Source: Amycolatopsis sp. cg9 (GTDB lineage: Bacteria; Actinomycetota; Actinomycetes; Mycobacteriales; Pseudonocardiaceae). From it: DNA of 64,000 nucleotides. The position numbers were made by a program, and so were the translations under genes. Position 1 is the stretch's first letter. Each line of letters begins with the position of its first letter. The notes under the pieces were generated by a model, which ran no database searches, had not been told where the DNA came from, and saw only the letters and a program-made list of their open reading frames with translations. The stretch is taken from positions 992,001 to 1,056,000 of the forward strand of contig NZ_CP166850.1 of assembly GCF_041346945.1 (NCBI RefSeq), given 5' to 3'. Positions 35,516 through 44,148 of this stretch are shown here, in pieces.

Positions 35516-37048
35516 ATGACGGAGCGGGTGCAGGTGCTGGTCGTGGGGGCCGGGCTCGGCGGGCTGTCGGCGTCGTTGTTCCTCGCGCAGGCCGGAGTGG
35601 ACGTGCTGACCGTCGAACGGCACGCCGGGACGTCGGTCCACTCGCGGGCCGCCGGGCAGAACTGGCGCACGATGGAGCTGTTCCACTGGGCGGGCATCGA
35701 CCGCGAAGTGCTGGCGGTGAGCCCGCGCGCGTCGCAGGGGCTGCGGATCACCGTCGCGACCAGCCTGGCCGGCCGCGTGCTGCACCGGCTCGCCGAGGAC
35801 GGCAGCGAGTTCGACGTCTCGGCCTCGACCACGCTGCCCGCCGGCATGGCCGGGCAGGACGTCGTCGAGCCGATCCTGCTGGCGCACGCGGAGAAGGCGG
35901 GCGCGCGGGTCCGCTTCCGCACCGAACTCGTCGAGCCGGCGCCGGACGACGACGGCGTCACCGCCACGCTGCGGCACCGCGATTCGGGCGAGGAGACGAC
36001 GGTGCGCGCGGACTACGTCGTCGCGGCCGACGGCGGCCGCAGCGGCGTCCGGGCCCGGCTCGGCATCGGCACCACCGGGATGGACGCGCTGAGCCACTGC
36101 CTCGGCGTGGTGTTCGACGCCGACCTCCGCGACCGCGTCCAAGCCGGCGTGACCGACCTGTTCTACCTGCAGCACCCCGAGTTCACCGCCGGGCTGGTCA
36201 ACACCGACGTGCCGGACCGGTACGTCTTCGCGCCGGACTACTTCCCGGAGAAGGGCGAGAGCCCGGCGGACTTCACCCCCGAGCGGCTGGTCGCGATGAT
36301 CCGCAGCGCCACCGACCTGCCGGACCTCGACCCGGAGATCGTCTGGACCGGGTCGTGGGAGGTCGCCGCGCGGCTGGCCGACCGGTTCCGCGAAGGGCGG
36401 GTCTTCCTGGTCGGCGACGCGGCGAAGGTGACGCCGCCGACCGGCGGGATGGGCGGCAACACGGCGGTGGGCGACGCCGCGGACATCGCGTGGAAGCTCG
36501 CCGCGGTGCTGCGCGGCGAAGCGGGTCCGGGGCTGCTCGACACCTACGAAGCCGAGCGCAGGCCGATCGCGCGGATGGTCGTCGACACCTCGCTGCACAA
36601 CATGAAGCAGCGCATGCACCCCGGCCTCGACGTCTCCGGGATCACGCCGGCGGAGGACCCGCTGGGCATCGTGCTCGGCTTCCGCTACCGCTCGACGGCC
36701 GTCCTTTCCGAGGAGCCCGACGACGGCGCGCGGGTCGAGGCCGCGCTCGCCCCGACCGGGCGGCCCGGGTTCCGGGCGCCCGGCCTGGCGTCCACTTTGG
36801 ACCTGCTGGGCCGGTCGTGGGTGCTGCTCTGCGCGGGTGACGGTTCGGCGTGGCGCCCGGCCGCGGCGGCCGCCGGCATCGATTGCCACGTCGTCGAGGA
36901 CGACCTGTTCGCTGCGCGCTACGGCCTTTCGGCAGGCGGCGCTTCCCTCGTCCGCCCGGACGGCATCGTGGCGTGGCGCGCCCCGGACCCCGTCGACGAC
37001 CCGGCGAGCGAGCTGCGGCGTGTGCTGACGGCGGTTCTCTCGCGTTAG
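35516..37048 (+). CDS. FAD-dependent aromatic monooxygenase (group A)
   Basis: A 510-aa protein; ATG 35516 has GGAGG 5 nt upstream. VVGAGLGGLSASLFLA is the FAD Rossmann motif, AADGGRSGVR the DG motif, and VFLVGDAAKVTPPTGGMGGN the GD motif, with a thioredoxin-like C-terminal domain to the end. This is the pattern of polyketide or phenol hydroxylases such as aklavinone 11-hydroxylase, and of drug-inactivating monooxygenases. It stands alone, without polyketide genes, so detoxification of an aromatic compound is plausible. Its stop overlaps the convergent VOC gene by 4 bp. Confidence 0.87.
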   Translation: MTERVQVLVVGAGLGGLSASLFLAQAGVDVLTVERHAGTSVHSRAAGQNWRTMELFHWAGIDREVLAVSPRASQGLRITVATSLAGRVLHRLAEDGSEFDVSASTTLPAGMAGQDVVEPILLAHAEKAGARVRFRTELVEPAPDDDGVTATLRHRDSGEETTVRADYVVAADGGRSGVRARLGIGTTGMDALSHCLGVVFDADLRDRVQAGVTDLFYLQHPEFTAGLVNTDVPDRYVFAPDYFPEKGESPADFTPERLVAMIRSATDLPDLDPEIVWTGSWEVAARLADRFREGRVFLVGDAAKVTPPTGGMGGNTAVGDAADIAWKLAAVLRGEAGPGLLDTYEAERRPIARMVVDTSLHNMKQRMHPGLDVSGITPAEDPLGIVLGFRYRSTAVLSEEPDDGARVEAALAPTGRPGFRAPGLASTLDLLGRSWVLLCAGDGSAWRPAAAAAGIDCHVVEDDLFAARYGLSAGGASLVRPDGIVAWRAPDPVDDPASELRRVLTAVLSR

Positions 37049-37428
37049 TCGCGCTGCTGCAGCGCGAAGCGGTTCCCTTCGGAGTCGGTGAACATCGACC
37101 ACCAGCCCCACGGCTGCTTCTCCGGCTTCGCGGGGAATTCCACGCCTTTCGCCGAAAGCTCCTCGTACGTCGCCTGGACGTCGTCGGCGTAGAAGAAGAA
37201 GTTCGACGTCGGGAGCTGGTCACCATCCTGGCGGCGATGGCTGTCGGGTTCCTCGCCGAGCACGAGGATCGTCCCGTCCGGGGCGGTCACCTCGACCCAG
37301 CGGCGGCCCTGGTCGTCGTAGGGCACGTCGGTCGTCACCGCGAAACCGGCCACTTCGGACCAGAACCGCTTCGCGCGCGCCTGGTCTTCGACCCCGACGA
37401 CGACTTTGCCGACACCTCGAATGGGCAT
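37045..37428 (-). CDS. VOC-family (glyoxalase/dioxygenase-like) protein
   Basis: A 127-aa single VOC unit (two beta-alpha-beta-beta-beta modules): KVVVGVEDQARAKRFWSEV at the start and WGWWSMFTDSEGNRFALQQ at the end, with the metal-ligand-type Glu in RWVEVTAPDG. It is divergent from a PadR gene, with one perfect palindrome between them. The reaction is unknown; candidates include small-molecule resistance. Confidence 0.8.
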   Translation of the reverse strand: MPIRGVGKVVVGVEDQARAKRFWSEVAGFAVTTDVPYDDQGRRWVEVTAPDGTILVLGEEPDSHRRQDGDQLPTSNFFFYADDVQATYEELSAKGVEFPAKPEKQPWGWWSMFTDSEGNRFALQQRD

Positions 37429-37441
37429 GACCTCACCTCTC

Positions 37442-37460
37442 TATATCCACCGTGGATATA
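37442..37460. promoter_or_regulatory. Perfect 19-bp palindrome, PadR operator
   Basis: TATATCCACCGTGGATATA is fully symmetric around one base and lies 13 bp from the VOC start and 26 bp from the PadR start. PadR operators have this ATA-rich outer arm form. It should allow one dimer to control both genes. Confidence 0.8.
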
Positions 37461-37486
37461 ACCACGGCGGAGTGTAAGCTCACCCC

Positions 37487-37825
37487 GTGGCCGACGGCAA
37501 CCCGCTCACCCCCGCGGCTTTCCAGGTGCTCCTCGCCCTCGCGAACGGAGCGGGCGGGCGCGCGCACGGCTACGGGATCATGGGGTTCGTCGCCGAGGTC
37601 ACCGGCGGCGCCGTCCAGCTCGGCCCCGGCACGCTCTACCGCACGCTGACCCGGCTGGCCGCCGACGGCCTCGCCGAAGAGCTCCCGGGCGAGGACTCCC
37701 GCCGCCGCTACTACCGGATCACCCCGGCCGGCCGCGCGGCCGCCGCCCGGGAGGCCGCGATGCTGGGCCGGCTGGTCGCCGCGGCCGGTGACGCGGGACT
37801 GCTGGGCCGCGAGGAGTCGGCGTGA
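37487..37825 (+). CDS. PadR-family transcriptional regulator
   Basis: A 112-aa winged-helix protein from GTG 37487: LTPAAFQVLLALAN, HGYGIM, LGPGTLYRTLTRLAADGL and RRRYYRITPAGR are the PadR core. The short C-terminus is the dimer helix (subfamily 2-like). Its promoter carries the 19-bp palindrome shared with the VOC gene. The following VOC gene starts within its stop codon (4-bp overlap), so it sits in an operon it probably represses. Confidence 0.87.
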   Translation: MADGNPLTPAAFQVLLALANGAGGRAHGYGIMGFVAEVTGGAVQLGPGTLYRTLTRLAADGLAEELPGEDSRRRYYRITPAGRAAAAREAAMLGRLVAAAGDAGLLGREESA

Positions 37826-38259
37826 GCCGCCCGCTCGGCTTGGTGCCGCACCTGTTCGTGCGCGACGTCGACAAAGCGCTTTCCTTCTACCGCAAGGCGT
37901 TCGGCGCGGTCGAACTGTTCCGCACGGTACTGCCGGACGGCACGGTGCTGTTCGTCGAGCTGGCCGTCGGCGACGCGCGGCTGCTGGTCAGCCAGGAGAT
38001 CGCGGCGCTCGACGCCCTGGCGCCGTCGACGATCGGCGGCACCCCGATGCTGCTCACCCTGGAGACCGGCGACCCGGACGACCTCGCCCGCCGCGCGGTC
38101 TTCGCCGGCGCGACCGTCGAAGCACCGGTGACCGAAATGTTCTTCGGCGAGCGCTACGGCCGGGTCGTCGACCCCGACGGGCACCGGTGGGCCCTGACCA
38201 CCAAACGCGAGCAGTACACACCCGAAGACATCGACGCCCGCAAGCCGCACGACGTCTGA
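37822..38259 (+). CDS. PhnB-like VOC-family protein
   Basis: A 145-aa protein from GTG 37822, coupled to the PadR gene. VPHLFVRDVDKALSFYRKAF opens the first module, and MFFGERYGRVVDPDGHRWAL closes the second, with the conserved glyoxalase Glu replaced as in PhnB/YdcE-like proteins. The function is unknown. Coregulation with a second VOC protein across the same operator suggests one response to a small molecule. Confidence 0.82.
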   Translation: MSRPLGLVPHLFVRDVDKALSFYRKAFGAVELFRTVLPDGTVLFVELAVGDARLLVSQEIAALDALAPSTIGGTPMLLTLETGDPDDLARRAVFAGATVEAPVTEMFFGERYGRVVDPDGHRWALTTKREQYTPEDIDARKPHDV

Positions 38260-38265
38260 CGTCCC

Positions 38266-38691
38266 TCACCCCGCCGCCGGCCGGCGGGCGACGGCCGCGA
38301 AGTGCTCGTGCAGCTCCCGCACGTGCTGGGCCCAGAACAGCTGGCGCCCGCCACGGGTGCGCGGCACCGCCAGCCCCTTCCGGCTCGCGAGCCGGTAGAA
38401 GCCCGGGCCGGCGTCGTCGGCGCCGAGGTTGCGGACGAGCGCGCCGAGCAGCCGGCCGCCCGCCTCCGCGTACGCCGCCTCGGAGATGCGGTCGAGCAGG
38501 TAGGCCATGCTCGCGCGGCCGGCGCCGGTCGTGAAGTCGAATCCGGCGACGCCGGTGGCGCGCACGAGCGCGGCCGCGAATTCGCCGTACGAAGTGGTCC
38601 GGTCCGCCACCGCTCTGGCGATCAGGATCGCGCGCCCGGCCGCGATCATCTTTTTCCATTCTGCCACGTCACGTCCGTACAAGCCGATCAC
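38266..38691 (-). CDS. Uncharacterised helical protein
   Basis: A 141-aa basic protein without a signal or membrane segment. ILIARAVADRTTSYGEFAAALVR and LLDRISEAAYAEAGGRLLGALVRN suggest helices. The family was not recognised, although the pattern looks like actinobacterial proteins of restriction-free accessory regions. GTG 38691 is uncertain; GTG 38667 or ATG 38652 are alternatives. The next 277 bp (38692-38968) hold no gene and must carry the promoter of the roadblock operon. Confidence 0.55.
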   Translation of the reverse strand: MIGLYGRDVAEWKKMIAAGRAILIARAVADRTTSYGEFAAALVRATGVAGFDFTTGAGRASMAYLLDRISEAAYAEAGGRLLGALVRNLGADDAGPGFYRLASRKGLAVPRTRGGRQLFWAQHVRELHEHFAAVARRPAAG

Positions 38692-38968
38692 CTCGCGCTT
38701 TCAAAACCGGTCGCTGCGAACAAGCGCGAGAGAATGCCACAAGATCGACCAGCGCTGCCACCGGGGTATGTTCTTGCCCCGTAAGGAGATTCACTCCCGA
38801 GCGGACAGTTCTTTTCGGTCTCCCGGCGGCCGTGACAGGAATTTTCGACTATTGCGAAAATCGGGGGAACCCTCTGGGAACGCGACCACGGGTGCCATAG
38901 AGTCGGCCACTCCTCGAGCCCGAAGAAGATCCTTCGGGCCGCCATTTCCGGAAACAGCCAGGAGTGCG

Positions 38969-39910
38969 GTGAGCGAAACGCGATCCCGGCCTTCGTTCGA
39001 CTTCCTCGCGTGGGCGTTGAGCGCTTGCCGGGCCGAGGGGACCACCGGCTCGCTCTACCTCGCGGGCCGCCCCGGCGGCGTGGTCCACCTGCGCGGCGGA
39101 GCCGTGGTGGCGGTCAGCAGCCCGGGCGCGCCGGGGACGGACGCGCTGCTGCTGCGCTCGGGCCGGATCCGCGAGGAGGACTGGTCCGCGGTGCTGAGCG
39201 CCGGCGGCGCCGTCCCGCTCGGCGACCTCCTCGCCGACGCCGGGATCGGTGCCGCCGAACTGCGGCTGATCGCCACCATGGCCGCCCAGGACGGCGCGTT
39301 CGCTGTCGTCGCGGGCACGATCGACGAGTACGCCGTCGACCCCCGGCCGCTCGACGTGCCCGTGCCGGTCAGCCCGGGCCTCGACCTCGACCGGCTGCTG
39401 ACCGAAACCCGGCGGCGGATCGACGCGCTGGCGGCGCTGCCCACCCCGGTCTCCCCGTACCGGGAACGCCTGGTGCCGGTGCCCGCCGCGCCCGCGCCCA
39501 GCCGGGCCCGGCGCGACATCGTCGCCTGCGCCAACGGCCGCCGCTGCGCCAGGGACATCGCGTTCCTCTTGGGGCGCAACGTCTTCCCGGTGACGGTCGA
39601 GGTGTCCCGGCTGGTCGGCGACGGGCTGCTCGCCATCGCCGACGGCGTGCCGGCCGGCACCGGCGGTCCGCGGCGCGCGCTGCGCCCGCGGGAACCCGGC
39701 CCGGCGGTCGCCGCCCCGGAACCGGACCCCGAACCGGTGCTGCCGCGGCGCGATCCCGGGGCCAGCGGCGCCGGGGACGACCGGCGGCCGTCCGGCTGGC
39801 AGGTGCTGCCCCGGCTGCTCAACCGCATCCGCGCCGGGCCGCCGGGCACCGCGCCCGACCGGAACACCGACGAACCCGAGGACCGGAAAGGAACCGCACG
39901 TGGACCGTGA
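38969..39910 (+). CDS. DUF4388-like protein with winged helix, heading a roadblock operon
   Basis: A 313-aa protein from GTG 38969 with AGGAG upstream. Residues 10-125 resemble DUF4388 (TTGSLYLAGRPGGVVHLRGGAVVAV, ALLLRSGRIREEDW). Residues 175-230 resemble a winged helix (RDIVACANGRRCARDIAFLL, LVGDGLLAI). A disordered Pro-rich tail follows. Such proteins are seen with roadblock/LC7 proteins in actinobacteria. The end overlaps the next gene by 11 bp. Confidence 0.65.
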   Translation: MSETRSRPSFDFLAWALSACRAEGTTGSLYLAGRPGGVVHLRGGAVVAVSSPGAPGTDALLLRSGRIREEDWSAVLSAGGAVPLGDLLADAGIGAAELRLIATMAAQDGAFAVVAGTIDEYAVDPRPLDVPVPVSPGLDLDRLLTETRRRIDALAALPTPVSPYRERLVPVPAAPAPSRARRDIVACANGRRCARDIAFLLGRNVFPVTVEVSRLVGDGLLAIADGVPAGTGGPRRALRPREPGPAVAAPEPDPEPVLPRRDPGASGAGDDRRPSGWQVLPRLLNRIRAGPPGTAPDRNTDEPEDRKGTARGP

Positions 39911-40271
39911 CGCGCTGGTCACCGAGCTCAACGCGCTCCGACAGCGGGTGAGCGGAGTCACCGACACCCTCGTGGCCGGGGTGGACGGCCTGCTCATCGT
40001 GGCCGACACCGAAGACCGGATCGACCCCGAAAGCGTCTCCGCGCTCGCCGCCGCCCACCTCGGGCTGGCGCACACGACCGCCGCCGCGATCGGCCAAGGC
40101 GCGTTCCGCCAAGCCGTCGTCCGCAGCAGCGGCGGCTACCTGGCCGTCTACTCCGTCGACCGTCTCGCGCTGATGGTCGTCCTCGGCGACGAAGGCCTCG
40201 ACATCGGCCGCCTGCACCACGCTTCGCTGCCCACGATCGAGCGCATCGGCTCGATCCTCACCGCCTGCTGA
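39900..40271 (+). CDS. Roadblock/LC7-domain protein
   Basis: A 123-aa protein from GTG 39900. DALVTELNALRQRVSGVTDTLVAGVDGLLIVADT is the roadblock start, given here in parts (ALRQRVSGVTDTLVAGVDG). GYLAVYSVDRLALMVVLGD is the central sheet. Roadblock proteins regulate small Ras-like GTPases (MglB-type) or act as conservon components. No GTPase gene is nearby. It overlaps the DUF4388-like gene. Confidence 0.8.
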   Translation: MDRDALVTELNALRQRVSGVTDTLVAGVDGLLIVADTEDRIDPESVSALAAAHLGLAHTTAAAIGQGAFRQAVVRSSGGYLAVYSVDRLALMVVLGDEGLDIGRLHHASLPTIERIGSILTAC

Positions 40272-40300
40272 ACCCGAAAACCGGAAGAAGGAGAACGGAC

Positions 40301-40723
40301 ATGCTGGGCAATGGCCAGACCATGTCGGACCAGATGACCGTCTTGGTCAAGCGGATGCGGCAGGAGGTGCCCGACTGCCTGGCTTCCGGCGTCGTCGACC
40401 TGGCCACCGGCATGCTGCTGTCGGTCGAGACCACCGACGCCCACCCGCCGGAGGTGCTGGACCTGCTGGCCGGGGCGACCCTCGACCTGTTCCAGGGCCG
40501 CACGGTCGTGATGATCGAAGACATCTTCAAGGAACGCCGCGGGATCGCCGGCAACGAGCACTACTTCCAGGAAATCCTGGTCAACAGCGCCAACCTGACG
40601 CACCTGTTCCTGCGGGACAACCGGAACGCCGACGTGGTCGCCGTCGTCGTCTGCCCGCGCTCGGCGAACATCGGGATGCTCATCGCCGGTGCGCGCCGCG
40701 TGGTCAAGAGCGTGGAGCTCTGA
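40301..40723 (+). CDS. Roadblock-like protein, third gene of the operon
   Basis: A 140-aa protein with GAAGGAGAA before ATG 40301. The fold pattern follows roadblock proteins: VPDCLASGVVDLATGMLLSV (strand and turn), then a helix, then LTHLFLRDNRNADVVAVVVC. It may pair with the preceding roadblock protein as a heterodimer. 29 bp separate the genes. A 33-bp hairpin follows. Confidence 0.7.
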   Translation: MLGNGQTMSDQMTVLVKRMRQEVPDCLASGVVDLATGMLLSVETTDAHPPEVLDLLAGATLDLFQGRTVVMIEDIFKERRGIAGNEHYFQEILVNSANLTHLFLRDNRNADVVAVVVCPRSANIGMLIAGARRVVKSVEL

Positions 40724-40738
40724 CCCCCTGAACGCCTG

Positions 40739-40771
40739 CCGGGGCGGTGCGTCCGCCCGCCACCGCCCCGG
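40739..40771. terminator. 11-bp hairpin between convergent genes
   Basis: CCGGGGCGGTG and CACCGCCCCGG pair perfectly around an 11-nt loop, just after the roadblock operon and before the end of the convergent methyltransferase. It can serve both directions. No T tract. Confidence 0.65.
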
Positions 40772-40782
40772 TAGGCCCTGGC

Positions 40783-41403
40783 TCAGCGCCGGGCGAGCAC
40801 CCAGTGGAAGCGGGCCGGCCCTTCGGGTTCCTGGATCGTCACCGGTTCGTCCAGTTCGAGCGTGAAACCCGCCGCTTCGAGCAGGCGCCGGTTCACCGCC
40901 GGCGCGTGACTGCTGAAGAACATCGGTGTGCCCAGCCAGTCGGCTTCGACGCCGTTCGCTTCGCTGCAGCCGAGTGCGGCCAGGAACCAGCCGCCGGGGC
41001 GCAGCCAGCCGGCGATCCGCGCGAAGAGCGCGCCCTGTTCCTCGCGGGGCACGTGCAGCACGGAGTAGAACGCCGTGACCGCGTCGAAGCTGCCGTCCGG
41101 AAAGGACACCGCGGCCATGTCGCCCTGCTCGAACCGGGCACCGGGGACGTTGCGCCGCGCCAGCTCCAGTTGCGTCGCGGAGAGGTCGACGCCGACGACG
41201 TCGTGGCGCTCGGCCAGCGCCGCCGTGCACGGGACACCGGCCCCGCACCCGAGGTCGAGGACGCGGGCGCCGCCGGGGAGCCGTCCGGTCAGCTCGGTCA
41301 GGAAGCGCGCTCGCGGGTCGTCCTGGATCCGGGCGCTCCACTCGAGGTACCGCTCCGCCGAGCTGTCGTAGCCGGATTCGACGATCCGCCGTGCTTCGCT
41401 CAC
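40783..41403 (-). CDS. Class I SAM-dependent methyltransferase
   Basis: A 206-aa protein from GTG 41403. VLDLGCGAGVPCTAAL binds SAM (motif I), GVDLSATQLELARRN follows, and FEQGDMAAVSFPDGSFDAVTAF is motifs II and III, with LRPGGWFLAALG after. It has the layout of ubiquinone-type small-molecule methyltransferases. The substrate is unknown. It is divergent from the PucR gene by 50 bp. Confidence 0.85.
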   Translation of the reverse strand: MSEARRIVESGYDSSAERYLEWSARIQDDPRARFLTELTGRLPGGARVLDLGCGAGVPCTAALAERHDVVGVDLSATQLELARRNVPGARFEQGDMAAVSFPDGSFDAVTAFYSVLHVPREEQGALFARIAGWLRPGGWFLAALGCSEANGVEADWLGTPMFFSSHAPAVNRRLLEAAGFTLELDEPVTIQEPEGPARFHWVLARR

Positions 41404-41453
41404 CCCCTCGACCCTACCGAGCCGTCCACCGGTTTCTCGGCCAGAATGATCCC

Positions 41454-43010
41454 GTGGTCTCGGTGCGCAGCGTGGTCGACCGGGTGGGGCCGACGCTGCT
41501 CCACGCGCTCCAGGTGCCCGACGACTCCCCCGCGGTCGCCGACGTCGTCATCGCCGAGCCCGGCGGCGCGGTCACCCTGTCGGCCGGGGACCTCGTGCTC
41601 GGCGTCGCCACGACCGGTCCCGAAGACGCCGCCGAACTGGTGCGGCAGAGCGCCGGGCAGGGCGCCGCCGCGGTGCTGCTCAAGCAGCCGGTCGCCGGGA
41701 AGCCGTCGGTGAAACGGGCCGCGAAGGCGAGCGGGATCGCGCTGGTCCAGGTGCACGCGGCGACGTCGTGGGCGCAGCTCGTGTGGCTGCTGCGGACGGT
41801 CCTCGACGCCCTCGCCGACGAGTCCGAAGACCTCGACCCCGGCTCCGGCGACCTCTTCCGGCTCGCCGACGCCGTCGCGGCCGTCGTGGACGCCCCGGTG
41901 ACCATCGAGGACACCAACTCGCGCGTGCTCGCCTACTCCGCACGCCAGGACCTGACCGACCCCGCGCGCGTCGCCACGATCATGGGCCGCCGCATCCCCG
42001 ACGACGTCCTCGCGCGGTTCCGCTCGCGCGGGGTGTTCCGCGAGCTGTCCCGCGGCCGGCAGACGATCTTCGTCCCCGCCCAGAGGGACGGCACGCTGCC
42101 ACGGCTGATCGTGCCGATCCGGATGGGCGGCGAGCTGCTCGGGTCGATGTGGGCGGTCGTGGCCGGGCCGGTGTCCGACGAGCGCGCGGCCGCGTTCGCC
42201 GACGCCGCCCCGGTCGTCGCGCTGCACCTGCTGCGGCGCCGCGCGCACACCGACGCGCAGCGCCGCGCGTCGGCCGAACTGCTGCGCGGAGTGCTCGAAG
42301 GCCGCGCGAACCCGCGCAAGGCGATGGCGGAGCTGGACCTGTCCGACGAGCCGCACCGCGTGGTCGTCATCGAGGTCACCGGCGGCGACGGGCGCGACGC
42401 CGAAGGCCTGCGGCTCGCGCTGCTCGAACGCATCTCCCAAGGCATCGGCAGCCGCCCGGTGGCGACCGAGCTGGGCGGGCTGCTCTACGCCGTGGTCCCG
42501 GACCGGCCGGGCCCCGGCGGGTGGGCGGAACTGCGCGAGGCTCTCGTCGCGACGGGACCGTCCCGTCGTGTCGGTGCTCCGCGCGCCGCTGCGGGCGCAC
42601 CCGGCGAGATCGGCGACCTCTCGGCGTCGCGCCTGCAGGCCGACGAAGCCCTCGGCCTGCTGCGCGCGGAGCTGCTCGGCGAGCGCGTGATCACCTTCGA
42701 CGAAGCCTGGACGGCGTTGACCCTGCACCGCGGCGCGACGGCGGCGGCCGGGGCGAAGGTCGCGGAGCTCGGCCCGCTGGGCACCCTGCGCGCGCACGAC
42801 GAGACGGGCAAGGCCGGCTACGTCGAGACGCTCTACGAGTGGCTGCGCCACCCCGGCGACCCGCGGGCGGCCGCGCGGGAGCTGCGGATCCACCCGAACA
42901 CCCTGCGGTACCGGATGCGGAAGCTCCTGGAACTCGTCCCGCTGGACCTCGACGACCCCGACGTCCGGCTGGCGCTGCTCACCCAGCTGGTCGCGCTGCG
43001 CTGGAGCTGA
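41454..43010 (+). CDS. PucR-family transcriptional regulator
   Basis: A 518-aa protein from GTG 41454. The N-terminal purine-catabolism (PucR) domain (SLAGDLVLG-like ADVVIAEPGGAVTLS) is followed by a GAF-like middle (APVTIEDTNSRVLAYS), a GGDEF-like degenerate region, and a C-terminal HTH (ARELRIHPNTLRYRMRKLLEL). PucR proteins often control nitrogen or amino acid catabolism. The target is not evident here; alanine dehydrogenase is 2.2 kb away. Confidence 0.87.
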   Translation: MVSVRSVVDRVGPTLLHALQVPDDSPAVADVVIAEPGGAVTLSAGDLVLGVATTGPEDAAELVRQSAGQGAAAVLLKQPVAGKPSVKRAAKASGIALVQVHAATSWAQLVWLLRTVLDALADESEDLDPGSGDLFRLADAVAAVVDAPVTIEDTNSRVLAYSARQDLTDPARVATIMGRRIPDDVLARFRSRGVFRELSRGRQTIFVPAQRDGTLPRLIVPIRMGGELLGSMWAVVAGPVSDERAAAFADAAPVVALHLLRRRAHTDAQRRASAELLRGVLEGRANPRKAMAELDLSDEPHRVVVIEVTGGDGRDAEGLRLALLERISQGIGSRPVATELGGLLYAVVPDRPGPGGWAELREALVATGPSRRVGAPRAAAGAPGEIGDLSASRLQADEALGLLRAELLGERVITFDEAWTALTLHRGATAAAGAKVAELGPLGTLRAHDETGKAGYVETLYEWLRHPGDPRAAARELRIHPNTLRYRMRKLLELVPLDLDDPDVRLALLTQLVALRWS

Positions 43011-43172
43011 TTGCGCCGTTCGGCCCAATACGGGATGCATGCGTTGCTCCGCATGGATCGCACCGATCGTCCGGATTGTGTTTTCCAGCCGAAAGGTGGT
43101 GGATTCCGGTGATCGGCTGACGCACCTTCTCTGCACCACCCGGGGTCGCCGGGTCGTCGCAGAGGAGTGTCC

Positions 43173-44087
43173 ATGAGCAGTTCGGAGCGGTTGCGCAGGG
43201 CCGTCAAGCTGGGTGCGGTGTCCGCGCTCTCCCTCGTCGCCCTGGTCGTCCCGGGCACCACCACCGGCAGCGCGGTCGCGGCGCCGTCCGCCGACTGCTT
43301 CACGCCGGCCCACGCGGCGGACCGCAGCAAGGACGGCCACGCCGACAGCCTGTCGCCGGCCGAGGCCGCCCGCGTCGAGGCGGACATGCAGAGCAAGCTG
43401 GCGGGCAAGCGAACGGCGTTCAAGGCCGCGGCGGCCGTCTCGATCCCGGTGTACTTCCACGTGATCACGAGCGGCTCGACCGGCAACCTGCCGGCGTCGA
43501 CGATCACCAAGCAGATCTCGGTGCTGAACAGCGCGTACGCCTCGAGCGGCTTCAGCTTCTCGCTGGTGAGCACCGACTACACGAACAACTCCACCTGGTA
43601 CAACGGCATCACCGACGGCACGTCGGCCGAGCGCAACATGAAGAACGCGCTGCGCAAGGGCGGCAAGAACGCGCTGAACATCTACACCGCCAACCTCGGC
43701 GACGACCTCCTCGGCTGGGCGACGTTCCCCTGGAACTACACGTCTTCCCCGAAGCTCGACGGCGTCGTGATCCTCGACGAGTCCCTCCCGGGCCGCTCGG
43801 CGACGAACTACAACGAGGGCGACACGGCGACCCACGAGGTCGGCCACTGGATGGGCCTCTACCACACGTTCCAGGGCGGCTGCTCCGGTTCGGGCGACTA
43901 CGTCTCCGACACCCCGGCGGAGAAGACGGCGACGTCCGGCTGCCCGGCCTCGAAGGACACGTGCACGTCGACGGGCGCGGACCCGGTGCACAACTTCATG
44001 GACTACAGCTACGACGGCTGCATGTACGAGTTCACCGCGGGCCAGGGCACGCGGATGAACAGCTCCTGGTCGGCCTACCGCGGCTGA
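43173..44087 (+). CDS. Secreted M43 (pappalysin-like) zinc metalloprotease
   Basis: A 304-aa protein with AGAGGAG before ATG 43173. The signal peptide covers residues 1-36 ([21 protein letters not shown], cleavage near AVAAPSA). A propeptide-like helix follows, with one free Cys possibly acting as a switch. The zinc motif [11 protein letters not shown] starts at His221, and the Met-turn [13 protein letters not shown] follows at about residue 275. Paired cysteines around the site suggest disulfides. An exported scavenging or developmental protease. Confidence 0.9.
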   Translation: MSSSERLRRAVKLGAVSALSLVALVVPGTTTGSAVAAPSADCFTPAHAADRSKDGHADSLSPAEAARVEADMQSKLAGKRTAFKAAAAVSIPVYFHVITSGSTGNLPASTITKQISVLNSAYASSGFSFSLVSTDYTNNSTWYNGITDGTSAERNMKNALRKGGKNALNIYTANLGDDLLGWATFPWNYTSSPKLDGVVILDESLPGRSATNYNEGDTATHEVGHWMGLYHTFQGGCSGSGDYVSDTPAEKTATSGCPASKDTCTSTGADPVHNFMDYSYDGCMYEFTAGQGTRMNSSWSAYRG

Positions 44088-44094
44088 CGCTCCG

Positions 44095-44145
44095 CCGTGA
44101 AGGGCACCCTCCTGGCTCTTGGGTCCACGAGGGTGCCCTTCACGG
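44095..44145. terminator. 17-bp perfect hairpin between convergent genes
   Basis: CCGTGAAGGGCACCCTC pairs with GAGGGTGCCCTTCACGG around a 17-nt loop. It lies 7 bp after the protease stop and 3 bp after the oxidoreductase stop on the other strand, so it can end both. Same arm family as 27579 and 51966. Confidence 0.75.
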
Positions 44146-44148
44146 TGT

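Noticed and set aside
38969..40723. Conservon (cvn) operon
   Set aside because: No sensor-kinase-like CvnA and no CvnD GTPase are present; only roadblock-type and DUF4388-like genes.
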